The notes: generated by a model not told the origin, from the letters alone. 25,399 bases of DNA from Paenibacillaceae bacterium UBA6304 (GCA_002439285.1 DJTQ01000365.1:1-25399), one strand, 5' to 3'; counted from the first letter of the stretch, positions 1 to 9,014 are shown. A program made the numbers and translations.

Positions 1-3000
1 GAAAATTTCATTGAACTCTCTATAGTATTGTCGGAAATGGTGCTCCGCGAACATCAACAAGGTGCGTTGATTGGATGCTTGAGCCCCTTCAACGTCATTA
101 TTCAATGTGGAGAAAAGAAAGCATACATAACGGAGATCGGAGAAGGGCATCCGGCTTACAGGTCTCCCGAACAATCGGGTCGGATCCATGGTGTACCCGA
201 TGAACGAAGTGATCTCTACGCATTAGGTGTCATTCTCTACGAACTGCTATCTGGCCAATTGCCTTTTCTTCCTGAACGCGGCGAAGATTGGGGCTCTGCG
301 CATATTCGCAGAACGCCTCGGCCTCTGTTCGACACTCGGCCGGAAGAAGAAGGACCACTCCAGGCCGTATTGATGAAGCTGCTGTCCAAATCTCCGGAGG
401 ACCGTTACCAAACTGCATATGGGTTACTAGATGACCTGAAAAGGTGTCGGGATATGCTGAAAAGCAGCGGATTGCTCGTGCCATTCGAAGTGGGTCGCTT
501 AGACAAAATTCGTTCGCTGGGTGTATCCGATACCTGGTACGGGCGAAGCGCCGCAGTAGAACGGATGGAAGCCGGGCTTGAGCAGGCTGCTCAAGGCAAT
601 AGTGTATTTTTGTGGGTGACGGGTCAGGGGGGAGTCGGCAAAACGGCGCTCGTTCGTAGACTTCAATTAGATGTCGTCCGGCGTTGCGGTAGTTTTGTAG
701 AGGGGAAGGCAGAAGCCCTCCAGCAGGGTGTACCGTATGAGCCGATTCTTCAAGCCATGCGGCAATGGGTGCATCAGTTGTGGAGCGAGCCGGCCAATAT
801 TATTTCTAAACTAAGGATGACATTGCAGGCCAAGTTTGGACGAGCAGCACTGGAGATCGTATCCTTCTTACCCGAGGCAAAGCCGCTGTTCGAGGATGAG
901 ACGGAGGCGTCGACAGCCCTCACCAATAAGAGGGATTGGGAGCATTGGGGAGAGCGCCTGCCGGATTTGATTCGTTGTATGGCCGAGTGCAGCCCCCCAC
1001 TCGTCTTGTTTATTGATAACTTGGATTGGGCCGATCCCGGAACGCAAGCGGTGATTCGATCGCTTGTGCTGGAGAGCGCGGTGCCCGGGCTGTTCCTGAT
1101 TGGAGCTTGCCGGACGGAAGAGGGGAAGGATTCCAGTCTCGTTGAACCAAACCCGGACCAAGCTCCGGCGGCTTCCTGGCTACCCGAGAGATGGTCTCAC
1201 AATCCCGAGGAGCAAGTAACCCTTCTGCCGCTGTCTTATGAAGACGTGAGCCAATATGTCTCGGATGCCCTGCATGAAGGGTCCGCCCGTATTCGTCTTC
1301 TGGCGAGGGCGGTTTATGATCAAACCGGAGGTAACCCCCGGGCTGTAAGTCTCTTGCTGGAAAACTGGCTGCAAGAGAAAAGACTCCGCTTTGACGAGAA
1401 ACGGCGTCAGTGGTCCTGGGACCCTGAGGTAACCCGGCAAATAGGCGACCTTGAGACTAATCTCCGTCTGATGGAGATTAGCTTCAACAGGTTCCCGGAC
1501 GATATAAAGGAACTTCTAATCATGGCTGCCGCGTTGGGGCCGGTTTTTCGCCTATCCATTCTTGCAGAAGCGTGCGACATGGTGCCGGATGCCGCGTTTC
1601 ATAAGCTTCAAGAGGCGGAGGCGGAAGGACTCATCTGTCGCGAGGATGAAGCGCAGCATGGGGACGGACAGGATAGATTCTATTTGTTCGTGCATGAGTC
1701 CATTCACCAAATGGCTTATGGTTTCGACTCGGGGCATAACGCGCATCGGCATCGCAAGATAGGTCAACTGCTGCAACGCCGTCCCCCGGAATGGGGAGAT
1801 GATCTGACACTGACGGTGATTGATCATTTGAATTTGGCCTCGTCGATTCTGCCTGCGCATGAGGTGGTGCAACTGGCTGAGCATAATCTTGAAGCGGGAA
1901 AGAAGGCATTGGCTGAAGGGCGGTACGCGAAAGGGAAAGAGTATGCTGAGAACGGGCTTCGTCTGTCAGAGGAGTTCGAGACGGGGGAGCTCTCTGTTCA
2001 ACTGTGGTTGGTATTGGCATGGACGGAGTATATGGATGGTCATCCCGAACGGGCGAGAGGGATATTGTCGGACTTGAATAACAATAGCGGGTGGATGAGC
2101 CGAGTGGAGCGTTCGCGCATTTGGTCACCCTTAATTCAATTTCACACATTTGTGGACAACGAAAAGGCAATCCAATTCGGAAAAGAGGCTCTGGCGGCCT
2201 ACGGATGGAAGCTGCGGGAGAAGAGTCCCCTTTTGTCCATCGCCAAGGAAGTCCTTCGGACAGGGACCCTGTTGTACCGAAAACGTAATAAGCCTTATCG
2301 GTTGCCCGACCCTTCCGATCAGGAGTATGCGGAGTTATGCCTTTTGGTGGTGCAGCTTTTTTTTCCGCTACTCATGCACGACCCGGGTTCATTGCTTGAT
2401 TTGTATGCGCGGTTTATTCGTTACGGGCTCCGGAAAGGAGTAAACGAGCCACTGGCCGTCATGATTAGCGAATATGAACTGATCATGCAGAGGGTGCTTC
2501 CGAGCTATGTTCAAGCACCTCTTATTGCCGAACGGGTGTTTAAGCAAGTGGCCGATACCTCCAAGTTTATGAACCAGCATTTGTCTACTTTCGTGGGTGG
2601 CATGTCCAAGCAACTGGACAAGCCCGCGGAAGCTTCCGTCATGCTGTACAAGTCGATGCGGCAAGGATTGGAAGCCGGGGAGAAAGACTTTGCCAACCTG
2701 GCCCTGATTACCTGTCTCGTGACGCATAACGGAGATTTGTATGCTTTGAACGAGCTGCTGCATTACTTTGAGGAGCATATGTATCAGAACGCCAATGACA
2801 CGACGATGGGGATGGTGCGGATCGCAGGAAGCTATCTAAAGGCGCTGCAAGACGGATCCCGGATAGAGAGCTTCATCGCTATTTCGCAGGTTCCGTCCAG
2901 GATAGACTTGGAGCCACGTGAAGAAGACAATTATAGCTGTGGTTGCAGGCTGGAAGTCGCCTACCTGTCAGGCAACTATCGGGAAGCGTTGTACTGGGCG

Positions 3001-4329
3001 AAGCAGGGAAGGACTAACGAGCTGCCACTGGACCGGACGAGAATTCGAAAACAACGCTTCTATGAGAGCTTAACTTTAGCTGCTGTATTCTTTGAGAAGG
3101 ACGAGGAAGAGCGGAAGCAGATAAGACGGACCCTCCGTCTTCAATTGCGGAGAATGAAGAGTTGGCAAGGATTTCTTGGCAACACGTCCTCGGCGTATCT
3201 ACTGATGAAGGCGGAAATGGAACGCATTGCCGGGAAACCTATGCATGCATTACCCGGGTATATAGCTGCGATCGGGCAGGCGAAAGCTGAGAAGTATGCC
3301 TTGATAGAAGGGATTGCTTACGAACGGCTTGCAGCCTGCTATAGAGACGATCTAATGAGCCGTACCGGAGCGATGATCGCCTTGATGGATGCCAGTGCCG
3401 CTTACGCCGAATGGGGCATAACCTTCAAGGTGACCGGGGACCGAATTCAACATGCCGAGATGGTTCATCGGGTTTCTAAGCAGGATAGGTCAGCCTTGAG
3501 AAGAGAAATTGAAGACGATCGTACGCGCATCGATCTGCTCCGGCAAAATGCTCAAACGGAAAATATAGAACCCGTGAGCGAAAGCGAATACGAATTTTTA
3601 CGGCAAATCATCGACGGGCCCGGCAAGCATAAACAGGCCAGCTGGACGACAAGTCTGCTGGAAGCGGCGCTTCAGCAATCGGGCGCTGATCAGGGCCTCT
3701 TGTTGAGCCAACGAGAAGACGGGTTCGCTATTGAAGCGAACGGATTGGAAATACAAGAGAAAGTAGTAGCATCTGGAGGAATGTATGCGGAGAGTGTTCT
3801 GTGCCATACTGCAATAACAGGCAATCCGCTTCTTCTCGAGGATGCGGTCCGGAGCTTTTGGATCAAGGATCCCTATATTGAAGCAAGACAGCCCCGATCG
3901 ATCTTGTGCATGCCGATTGCAGTTCCGGGGGACCGGATTTCTTATTTGCTCTACTTGGAGAATCAGCATTTGCCGGGTGTGTTTACGGAGCGGGATGTAA
4001 AGATGTTGGAGCTCGCAGCGACGCGCATCATTTATGTCAAGCTGCTGGAAGATGAGGTTGGGGGCTCCAAAATGGCAGGTGCCGAGGAAGCGGCCCCTTC
4101 TTCTGTCTCAACATCCGATCAACGGGAGTTGACTGATCCACTGACTGAACGAGAGTATGAGATTTTAATGGCGATCTCGGAAGGGTTATCGAACCGGGAG
4201 ATTGCCGATCGACTCGGCATAGCTGAAACAACGGTCAAGACGCATGCATCTAGAATCATCAGTAAGCTGGGCGTAAAGCGGAGGGGTCAGGCCGTCGTAC
4301 GTGCGAGAGAGCTGGGATTGATAGAGTGA
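1..4329 (+). CDS. Kinase-like / STAND ATPase / GAF / LuxR multidomain regulator (5' end missing)
   Basis: The frame is open from the first base, so the N-terminus lies outside the window; 1442 residues are visible. In order: C-lobe of a Ser/Thr kinase-like fold (about 1-150, with YRSPEQ and SDLYALG), an ATPase module (about 180-480) with Walker A GQGGVGKT at 208-215 and Walker B LVLFID at 334-339, a long helical, probably TPR-like region (about 600-1170), a GAF domain (about 1209-1350), and a C-terminal LuxR helix-turn-helix (1381-1442, starting LTEREYEIL). The family resembles the hybrid kinase/AAA/GAF proteins that often end in a histidine kinase; here the output is a DNA-binding domain, so it is probably a signal-responsive, ATP-dependent transcription factor like MalT/LAL regulators. 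The kinase catalytic loop reads IGCLSPFN and the DFG position reads EIG, so the lobe is probably inactive. The target genes are unknown. The architecture is secure; the ligand is not. Confidence 0.9.
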   Translation, partial: ENFIELSIVLSEMVLREHQQGALIGCLSPFNVIIQCGEKKAYITEIGEGHPAYRSPEQSGRIHGVPDERSDLYALGVILYELLSGQLPFLPERGEDWGSAHIRRTPRPLFDTRPEEEGPLQAVLMKLLSKSPEDRYQTAYGLLDDLKRCRDMLKSSGLLVPFEVGRLDKIRSLGVSDTWYGRSAAVERMEAGLEQAAQGNSVFLWVTGQGGVGKTALVRRLQLDVVRRCGSFVEGKAEALQQGVPYEPILQAMRQWVHQLWSEPANIISKLRMTLQAKFGRAALEIVSFLPEAKPLFEDETEASTALTNKRDWEHWGERLPDLIRCMAECSPPLVLFIDNLDWADPGTQAVIRSLVLESAVPGLFLIGACRTEEGKDSSLVEPNPDQAPAASWLPERWSHNPEEQVTLLPLSYEDVSQYVSDALHEGSARIRLLARAVYDQTGGNPRAVSLLLENWLQEKRLRFDEKRRQWSWDPEVTRQIGDLETNLRLMEISFNRFPDDIKELLIMAAALGPVFRLSILAEACDMVPDAAFHKLQEAEAEGLICREDEAQHGDGQDRFYLFVHESIHQMAYGFDSGHNAHRHRKIGQLLQRRPPEWGDDLTLTVIDHLNLASSILPAHEVVQLAEHNLEAGKKALAEGRYAKGKEYAENGLRLSEEFETGELSVQLWLVLAWTEYMDGHPERARGILSDLNNNSGWMSRVERSRIWSPLIQFHTFVDNEKAIQFGKEALAAYGWKLREKSPLLSIAKEVLRTGTLLYRKRNKPYRLPDPSDQEYAELCLLVVQLFFPLLMHDPGSLLDLYARFIRYGLRKGVNEPLAVMISEYELIMQRVLPSYVQAPLIAERVFKQVADTSKFMNQHLSTFVGGMSKQLDKPAEASVMLYKSMRQGLEAGEKDFANLALITCLVTHNGDLYALNELLHYFEEHMYQNANDTTMGMVRIAGSYLKALQDGSRIESFIAISQVPSRIDLEPREEDNYSCGCRLEVAYLSGNYREALYWAKQGRTNELPLDRTRIRKQRFYESLTLAAVFFEKDEEERKQIRRTLRLQLRRMKSWQGFLGNTSSAYLLMKAEMERIAGKPMHALPGYIAAIGQAKAEKYALIEGIAYERLAACYRDDLMSRTGAMIALMDASAAYAEWGITFKVTGDRIQHAEMVHRVSKQDRSALRREIEDDRTRIDLLRQNAQTENIEPVSESEYEFLRQIIDGPGKHKQASWTTSLLEAALQQSGADQGLLLSQREDGFAIEANGLEIQEKVVASGGMYAESVLCHTAITGNPLLLEDAVRSFWIKDPYIEARQPRSILCMPIAVPGDRISYLLYLENQHLPGVFTERDVKMLELAATRIIYVKLLEDEVGGSKMAGAEEAAPSSVSTSDQRELTDPLTEREYEILMAISEGLSNREIADRLGIAETTVKTHASRIISKLGVKRRGQAVVRARELGLIE

Positions 4330-4338
4330 CAAACAAGG

Positions 4339-4366
4339 AAGCGAGCCTATAAGGCTCGCTTTTTTC
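4339..4366 (+). terminator. Rho-independent terminator after the LuxR-type regulator
   Basis: A 7-bp GC-rich stem (GCGAGCC / GGCTCGC, extended by AA/TT) with a TATAA loop is followed by six T. It starts about ten bases after the stop codon, so it closes this transcription unit and separates it from the cupin gene. Confidence 0.9.
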
Positions 4367-4490
4367 TTTTGTACTACTTTAGTAGGACTTAAATCACTAA
4401 CTTTTGTAATATTATGTCCAGATAGTGTCGAATGACAGGGGGGTTATTGTCCGTCTAATTTCATTAATAAACGCTGAGGAGCGACCTTGA

Positions 4491-5042
4491 ATGGAACAAA
4501 CCGTTACGAATAAAGTCACAGGTGAACAAATTACTTTTCTGGGAACCGCAAAGGACACCAACGAAGAATATCTATTCATCGAAGTTGCATTGCCCTCATT
4601 TGGCATAGGCCCGCCTTTGCATATTCATGACCAGTTTGAAGAGGAATTCGAAGTAATTTCCGGTAGGCTGACCATCACTTTAGGTCAAACCAAGCATGTG
4701 TTAAAAGTGGGAGGCCGCCGTATTGCCCCGCCTGGAACACCCCATACCTTTACAAATGAGCATGAAGAGCCTGTTAGATTTCGCGTCAGGCTAACGCCAC
4801 CAGGCCAGTTCGAGCAATCGGTTCGCATTCATTACGGGCTTATGGATGATGGATTAACGGATGAGAAGGGTAACCCTAAATCACTTGCCCATACCGCTGT
4901 AGTGTTAACACTACAAAACACGCTGATTGTGGGTATTCCTCTCTGGATCCAACGTTCTCTCTTTAGATTCATTGTTAAACGTGCACGTAAAAAGGGAGTT
5001 TATGCCGCTCTAGAAAAGTATACAGGGAGCGAGCTTGGATGA
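4491..5042 (+). CDS. Cupin-domain protein
   Basis: 183 residues. Both cupin motifs are present: motif 1 as HIHDQFEEEFEVISG (HxH, then Glu and Gly at the expected spacing) and motif 2 as PPGTPHTFTN (PxGxxHxxxN), giving the usual 3-His/1-Glu metal site of a small beta-barrel. The C-terminal 50 residues are unlike a bare cupin: a hydrophobic stretch (IVGIPLWIQ) and then a basic helix (IVKRARKKG), which might touch the membrane. TGAGGAG lies 9 bases before the ATG. A terminator upstream suggests its own promoter, though I see no clear one. The substrate cannot be read from the sequence; such proteins range from dioxygenases and isomerases to sugar-binding or regulatory proteins. Confidence 0.85.
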   Translation: MEQTVTNKVTGEQITFLGTAKDTNEEYLFIEVALPSFGIGPPLHIHDQFEEEFEVISGRLTITLGQTKHVLKVGGRRIAPPGTPHTFTNEHEEPVRFRVRLTPPGQFEQSVRIHYGLMDDGLTDEKGNPKSLAHTAVVLTLQNTLIVGIPLWIQRSLFRFIVKRARKKGVYAALEKYTGSELG

Positions 5043-5107
5043 AGGATGCCTATGGAGCACCTGATATCATGTATTGAACTTATAAGATGAAAGGGGAACA
5101 CAACAAT

Positions 5108-8100
5108 ATGAGGAATGTGTATAGCCGCTTCTTAATCGCTGTTTTAATTATGACTTTAATTGGAGGTACCGCCGCAGGGGCTGCTGGAATTCAAAGCGAG
5201 CCGTCCCAAAGTGACAATCAGGAGGTGCTGTCAAAGGTATCGTCTTTTGCCGGAAGCGGTGAATTTGACGATGGGGATGGGGCGGCAGTAGAGGCCTCCT
5301 TCCGTGCGCCACAAGGAATCGCAGTCCTGAAGGATGGCTCCGTGCTGGTCGCGGACACCGAAAACCATCTCATTCGTCAAGTGAAGAACGGAGAGGTATC
5401 TACTTATGCAGGCCTAGTGATTGACCCGGACACGGTAACTCCGGAGGGAGCTTGGCAGGATGGTGCAAAGGATGACGCTGTGTTTAATGGGCCTTCGGGC
5501 ATCGACATCGATTCGGAGGGCAATATCTACATAGCAGACACAGACAATCACCGGATCCGAAAAATATCCAAAGACGGCCTGGTCACCACGATTGCCGGAG
5601 ACGGTATCATCGGTGATGAAGACGGCACAAGTACCAAAGCCCGATTCTATCATCCGCAGGATGTGGCTGTGGCTACAGATGGAACGCTGTATGTCGCGGA
5701 TACGTTGAATCATTTGATTCGTCAAATCACACCGGAGGGGCAAGTGATTACGCTGAATGCTCCGTCTGACCGCGTGGTAGAGGTTGAAGATGGCTTTGTG
5801 GTCCCTGCAGGGGACTTTGCGGATGGCGAATTGTCAGCGTCCAAGTTCAATGAGCCTACCAGCATTGCAATCGACCATAAAGATAATCTATATGTAAGCG
5901 ATACAGGTAATCATGTGATTCGGTATATTGACCTGGCAAAAGGTACAGTCACAACCGCAGCAGGTTTGTCTCCGGACGAGAAGCCCGTGTATGCAAAGGA
6001 AAGTCTGTATGCCGAAGGCGGTTATGCGGATGGAGTCAATTCAGAGGCACGCTTTCTATTTCCTAAGGGGATCGCTGTAAACGGGGAGAATGGCCTGGTT
6101 ATTGCGGACAGCTTGAATCACACGATTCGTTATCTTGTGGATGGCCAAGTGAGTACCCTTGCCGGTGTGCCTGCGCAGTTGGGTCAGGAAGATGGTATTA
6201 ACGGCCACAACCTGCTTCACAATCCGACCGATGTTGCGTTACTGCCAAGCGGCGGCCTGCTCATTGCGGACAGTTATAACAATAAGATCCGCGAGCTTGA
6301 ATATTACCGGCTTCCATCCAATCTGCCCCGCAGTGAGCAGGTGAAGGTTGTGGTGGAGGATTCGGTCATCAGCTTTGATGCGCAGCCTGAGGTGGTAAAG
6401 GACTATACGATGGTTCCCGTGAGAGCCTTAAGCGAAAGATTGGGCTATAAGGTCGAGATGTCGTCGGATCACCAGCGTATCGAGTTGACGAAGGGCGAGG
6501 TAAGTATCGGGCTGCAGCTGGAGAGTGAAGTGGTTTCGATCCGGAATGCCGCCGACGATTCGGAAGAGCAGCGGATGATAGAGGCAGCACCTTATTCGAA
6601 AGATGGCCGTATCTATGTTCCGGTCCGATTGTTCAGCGAAGTATTCGGGGCGGATGTGGAATGGGATCTCTCTACGAGAACCGTTATTTTACGTGAAATT
6701 GAGGAAGCTGTCGATAAGTTGCCTGCCGTAGATCGCAATTCGCGTGTTGCGGTGCTTGATCAGATTAAGGGAACAGTTTGGGTTAATCAGGCGGGCGGAT
6801 CATTGACCTACCAGGGGTACAATGGCATGAAGCTTCACCAGGGTGATCATATCACCACAGAAAAGAATACCTCGGTCATTCTCAGAACAGCCGACCGTGA
6901 GGATGAAATTACGCTTAGCGAAAACTCGAAGCTGTACATTTCAAATTTGAGTTCAAGTGATGCCTCCCGTGTGAAGCGTACGAGCTTTATGCTGTGGAGC
7001 GGGATGGCTTCGGCAGATGTGTCTTCCTTGGTAAATGCCAAGGATACCTTCAACATGATGACACCGACGGCTGTGACGAATGTTCGCGGCACGAATTTTA
7101 TGGTGAGCATCGATCCGGTAACGGGGCTGTCAATGCTTCTGGTGAACAGCGGTCTGGTTCAGGCAAGAGGTAATGGAGAGAGGCAGAACCCGGCACTAGT
7201 ATATCCTGCGCAGCAATTCAGCTTGAGTTCCAGAACGGATTCGACCGAACCCTCTATAGTTGACTTGAATGACCTGGTTAATCAAGCCTCGCCTGCTGTC
7301 ATTGAAGCCCTATTAAAGGCTAAGCAGAAAATAGATCAGGAAAATGCGGAAATGTTGGAGAAAATGCGGAATGAAGCTTCCGGCTCTATACCTGGAGAAA
7401 ATGCGGATGGCTTGACTCAGGATGCCCTGGAACGATACCAGAATAACTTAGATCATCTGATTGGAAATATTTTAAAAGAGGCTCTTAATCAGAACAAAAT
7501 CAGCTCCGGTCAATTGCAGGCACTCATCAATGAGTATAATAAACAATCCGGTAAAAAGATTGATTTAAATCATGTCCTGCCGCTTCAATTATCGGATGAG
7601 GAGAAGCGACAGCAGGAAATGCAGAAGAAGTTGGAAGAAGAGCAAAATAGGAAGCGGGAGGAGCAAAATAAGCAGCGTCAACTAGCCGAGCAAAAACAAT
7701 CTTTGATCGCTAAGCTGGAGGCGGAGAGGGAACGGATGGAGCAGGAAAATAAAAGGAAACAGGAAGAGGCTGCTAAGAAGGCAGAGGAAGCGTATAAGCA
7801 AAGTCTATCGGATGCTGAAAAGCAAAAATTCGAGCAGCAGCAAAAGGCCCTAGAGCAGAGAAAGCAGCAGCAGGAGCAAGCACGGCAACCGCAGGCACCG
7901 AGTCCTGCGCCGACGCCTGCGCCAGCTCCTTCACCTTCACCTTCACCGACAACGCCAACAACGCCAACAACACCAACAACACCAACAACACCAACAACAC
8001 CAACAACACCAACAACACCGACAACACCGACAACACCGACAACACCAACAACACCGACCAATACGGCCCCAGCGGTGGTGGAGCGTATATCAGATATCAT

Positions 8101-8632
8101 GGTGAATTATGACTCTCCTTTCGAGTTCAATTTAAGTGGGGTATTCCAAGATGCCGATGATGATGAATTAACCTTCACCGCCCGTTCAAGTGATGAGGCC
8201 GTTGCAGAAGCAACCGTGGAAGGAGCTATGCTAATCATTAGTCCGACCGGAAAGGGTTCTTCGGACATTCAGATTACGGCGAATGACAGAAAAGGCGGAG
8301 TAACTGAAACTTCCTTCCGTGTCGGGTACTATGGGGAAATCCAGGAGTTGAGGTCTGAACAAGGATCCAATTTCATTGGGCTCTACTGGAATGAGTATGG
8401 AGAAGAAGAGGTAACCTATCAAGTTTATATGAATGGCGAACTAATCGATTCCGTCGATAACTATTCTATTGTACTTGAGAATCTTGAGCCGGATACGGAT
8501 TATAACTTCCGGGTAATCGCAGTGAACAGTGCTGGAGAGATTCAAGCATTCGGCGACTATTCGGTAAGGACAGACTCACTACCCGTTGACTCTGATCTTA
8601 TAGAAGACGGAGTGATTGTATCAGAAGAATAA
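5108..8632 (+). CDS. Secreted NHL-repeat / Cu-amine-oxidase-like / FecR / Fn3 mosaic protein
   Basis: An ATG at 5087 is in frame, but AAAGGGGAA at 5090-5098 sits about 10 bases before the ATG at 5108, and that start puts the signal peptide (RFLIAVLIMTLIGGTAAGAAG) at the N-terminus. 1174 residues. Domains: six NHL beta-propeller repeats (about 40-400; each with a core like VADTxNHxIR), a copper-amine-oxidase N-terminal-like domain (about 412-528; MVPVRALSE and YVPVRLFSE), a FecR domain (about 551-688; TAVTNVRGTNFMV), a Glu/Lys/Gln-rich coiled coil (about 830-925), a Pro/Thr linker (about 925-985), a cadherin-like domain (about 986-1078) and an Fn3 domain (about 1079-1158). There is no LPXTG, SLH or transmembrane anchor at the end, so it is probably exported and held non-covalently. 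The role is probably structural or adhesive at the cell surface; no catalytic site is visible. Confidence 0.85.
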   Translation: MRNVYSRFLIAVLIMTLIGGTAAGAAGIQSEPSQSDNQEVLSKVSSFAGSGEFDDGDGAAVEASFRAPQGIAVLKDGSVLVADTENHLIRQVKNGEVSTYAGLVIDPDTVTPEGAWQDGAKDDAVFNGPSGIDIDSEGNIYIADTDNHRIRKISKDGLVTTIAGDGIIGDEDGTSTKARFYHPQDVAVATDGTLYVADTLNHLIRQITPEGQVITLNAPSDRVVEVEDGFVVPAGDFADGELSASKFNEPTSIAIDHKDNLYVSDTGNHVIRYIDLAKGTVTTAAGLSPDEKPVYAKESLYAEGGYADGVNSEARFLFPKGIAVNGENGLVIADSLNHTIRYLVDGQVSTLAGVPAQLGQEDGINGHNLLHNPTDVALLPSGGLLIADSYNNKIRELEYYRLPSNLPRSEQVKVVVEDSVISFDAQPEVVKDYTMVPVRALSERLGYKVEMSSDHQRIELTKGEVSIGLQLESEVVSIRNAADDSEEQRMIEAAPYSKDGRIYVPVRLFSEVFGADVEWDLSTRTVILREIEEAVDKLPAVDRNSRVAVLDQIKGTVWVNQAGGSLTYQGYNGMKLHQGDHITTEKNTSVILRTADREDEITLSENSKLYISNLSSSDASRVKRTSFMLWSGMASADVSSLVNAKDTFNMMTPTAVTNVRGTNFMVSIDPVTGLSMLLVNSGLVQARGNGERQNPALVYPAQQFSLSSRTDSTEPSIVDLNDLVNQASPAVIEALLKAKQKIDQENAEMLEKMRNEASGSIPGENADGLTQDALERYQNNLDHLIGNILKEALNQNKISSGQLQALINEYNKQSGKKIDLNHVLPLQLSDEEKRQQEMQKKLEEEQNRKREEQNKQRQLAEQKQSLIAKLEAERERMEQENKRKQEEAAKKAEEAYKQSLSDAEKQKFEQQQKALEQRKQQQEQARQPQAPSPAPTPAPAPSPSPSPTTPTTPTTPTTPTTPTTPTTPTTPTTPTTPTTPTTPTNTAPAVVERISDIMVNYDSPFEFNLSGVFQDADDDELTFTARSSDEAVAEATVEGAMLIISPTGKGSSDIQITANDRKGGVTETSFRVGYYGEIQELRSEQGSNFIGLYWNEYGEEEVTYQVYMNGELIDSVDNYSIVLENLEPDTDYNFRVIAVNSAGEIQAFGDYSVRTDSLPVDSDLIEDGVIVSEE
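7946..8059 (+). repeat. In-frame 9-bp tandem repeat coding (TTP)n
   Basis: About 12.5 copies of a 9-base unit (ACACCAACA type, with CCG and ACG third-position variants) encode a run of Thr-Thr-Pro between the coiled coil and the cadherin-like domain. The unit is a multiple of three, so copy-number change would alter linker length without breaking the frame. Confidence 0.95.
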
Positions 8633-8796
8633 TAAGGTACTAATATTCGTTTGCGGCAGCGCTATTTCGTTCAACGGATTTGAATAGAAAGGAAGATATT
8701 AGAACGAGTCATGATTGTCAGGTTGTTGAACCATGAATAGGCGGATACCTCAACGAAAGGAATAGTTGAATGCGTTGGGAAAAAACGACCTGCCAG
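8633..8796. other. Intergenic stretch with no recognisable feature
   Basis: This is the first part of a gene-free interval of about 450 bases (8633-9088). I find no convincing open frame, terminator or promoter in it. The rest of the interval, from 8797, is the IS relic and a hairpin, described separately. Confidence 0.5.
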
Positions 8797-8950
8797 TGAT
8801 CTTACCCCCGTCAAGTAGATGGTAAAAGAATAGATTCATTTATGAGGCGATCGCATTTCGGTACTCTACCGGGGAGCGTTCGCCTAGTTTTTTTCTGTAA
8901 ATGTTTATGGTTGTGAAAATCTCTATACAAGGTGTTCTGATGAGCCTCTG
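8797..8950 (-). mobile_element. Terminal remnant of an IS3-family (IS150-like) insertion sequence
   Basis: Starting at TG (8797), the plus strand reads TGATCTTACCCCCGTCAAGT, which resembles the terminal inverted repeats of IS150-group elements. Just inside it, on the minus strand, is the C-terminus of an IS3 transposase. Only this end is visible; the other inverted repeat, orfA and most of orfB are absent. The inner limit is approximate. It is a dead fragment. Confidence 0.6.
8840..8945 (-). pseudogene. C-terminal fragment of an IS3-family transposase (OrfB), frameshifted
   Basis: Minus-strand translation ends in LGERSPVEYRNAIAS and a stop, matching the SPVEYR ending of rve/IS3 transposases. 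Upstream, the matching peptide (LYRDFHNHKHLQKK, like the FYNxxRxQKKL of intact homologs) is in another frame, and the shift falls in the A7 run at 8888-8894 (plus-strand T7). One extra A explains it. Only about 35 codons remain. Confidence 0.65.
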
Positions 8951-8995
8951 ATGCGGGTATCTCAAAATAGGGACAAGGTTCATTTGAGTCGGGCT

Positions 8996-9014
8996 ATTCT
9001 CCCTTTGGGAGAAT
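8996..9014. other. Perfect 8-bp hairpin downstream of the flavin-type oxidase gene
   Basis: ATTCTCCC and GGGAGAAT flank a 3-base TTT loop. On the minus strand it lies about 75 bases after the stop codon of the gene ending at 9089, but no T-run follows there, so a terminator role is uncertain. It could also belong to the decayed mobile DNA next to it. Confidence 0.35.

Noticed and set aside
1631..2170. Long minus-strand open frame inside the giant regulator
   Set aside because: Shadow of the plus-strand gene, with no domain features or ribosome site.
4372..4384. TACTA-CTT-TAGTA as an operator for the cupin gene
   Set aside because: Arms are only 5 bp, the site is over 100 bases from the start codon, and no promoter is clear around it.
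7678..8100. Minus-strand open frame rich in Val-Gly opposite the Thr-Pro linker
   Set aside because: It is the complement of the 9-base repeat and the coiled-coil codons; no ribosome site and no family-like sequence.
8844..8894. Stem-loop with T7 as an ordinary evolved terminator for the gene ending at 8632
   Set aside because: It lies more than 200 bases after the stop, and its arms and T-run are codons of an IS3 transposase remnant on the other strand. It may act as a terminator by chance, but that is not its origin.
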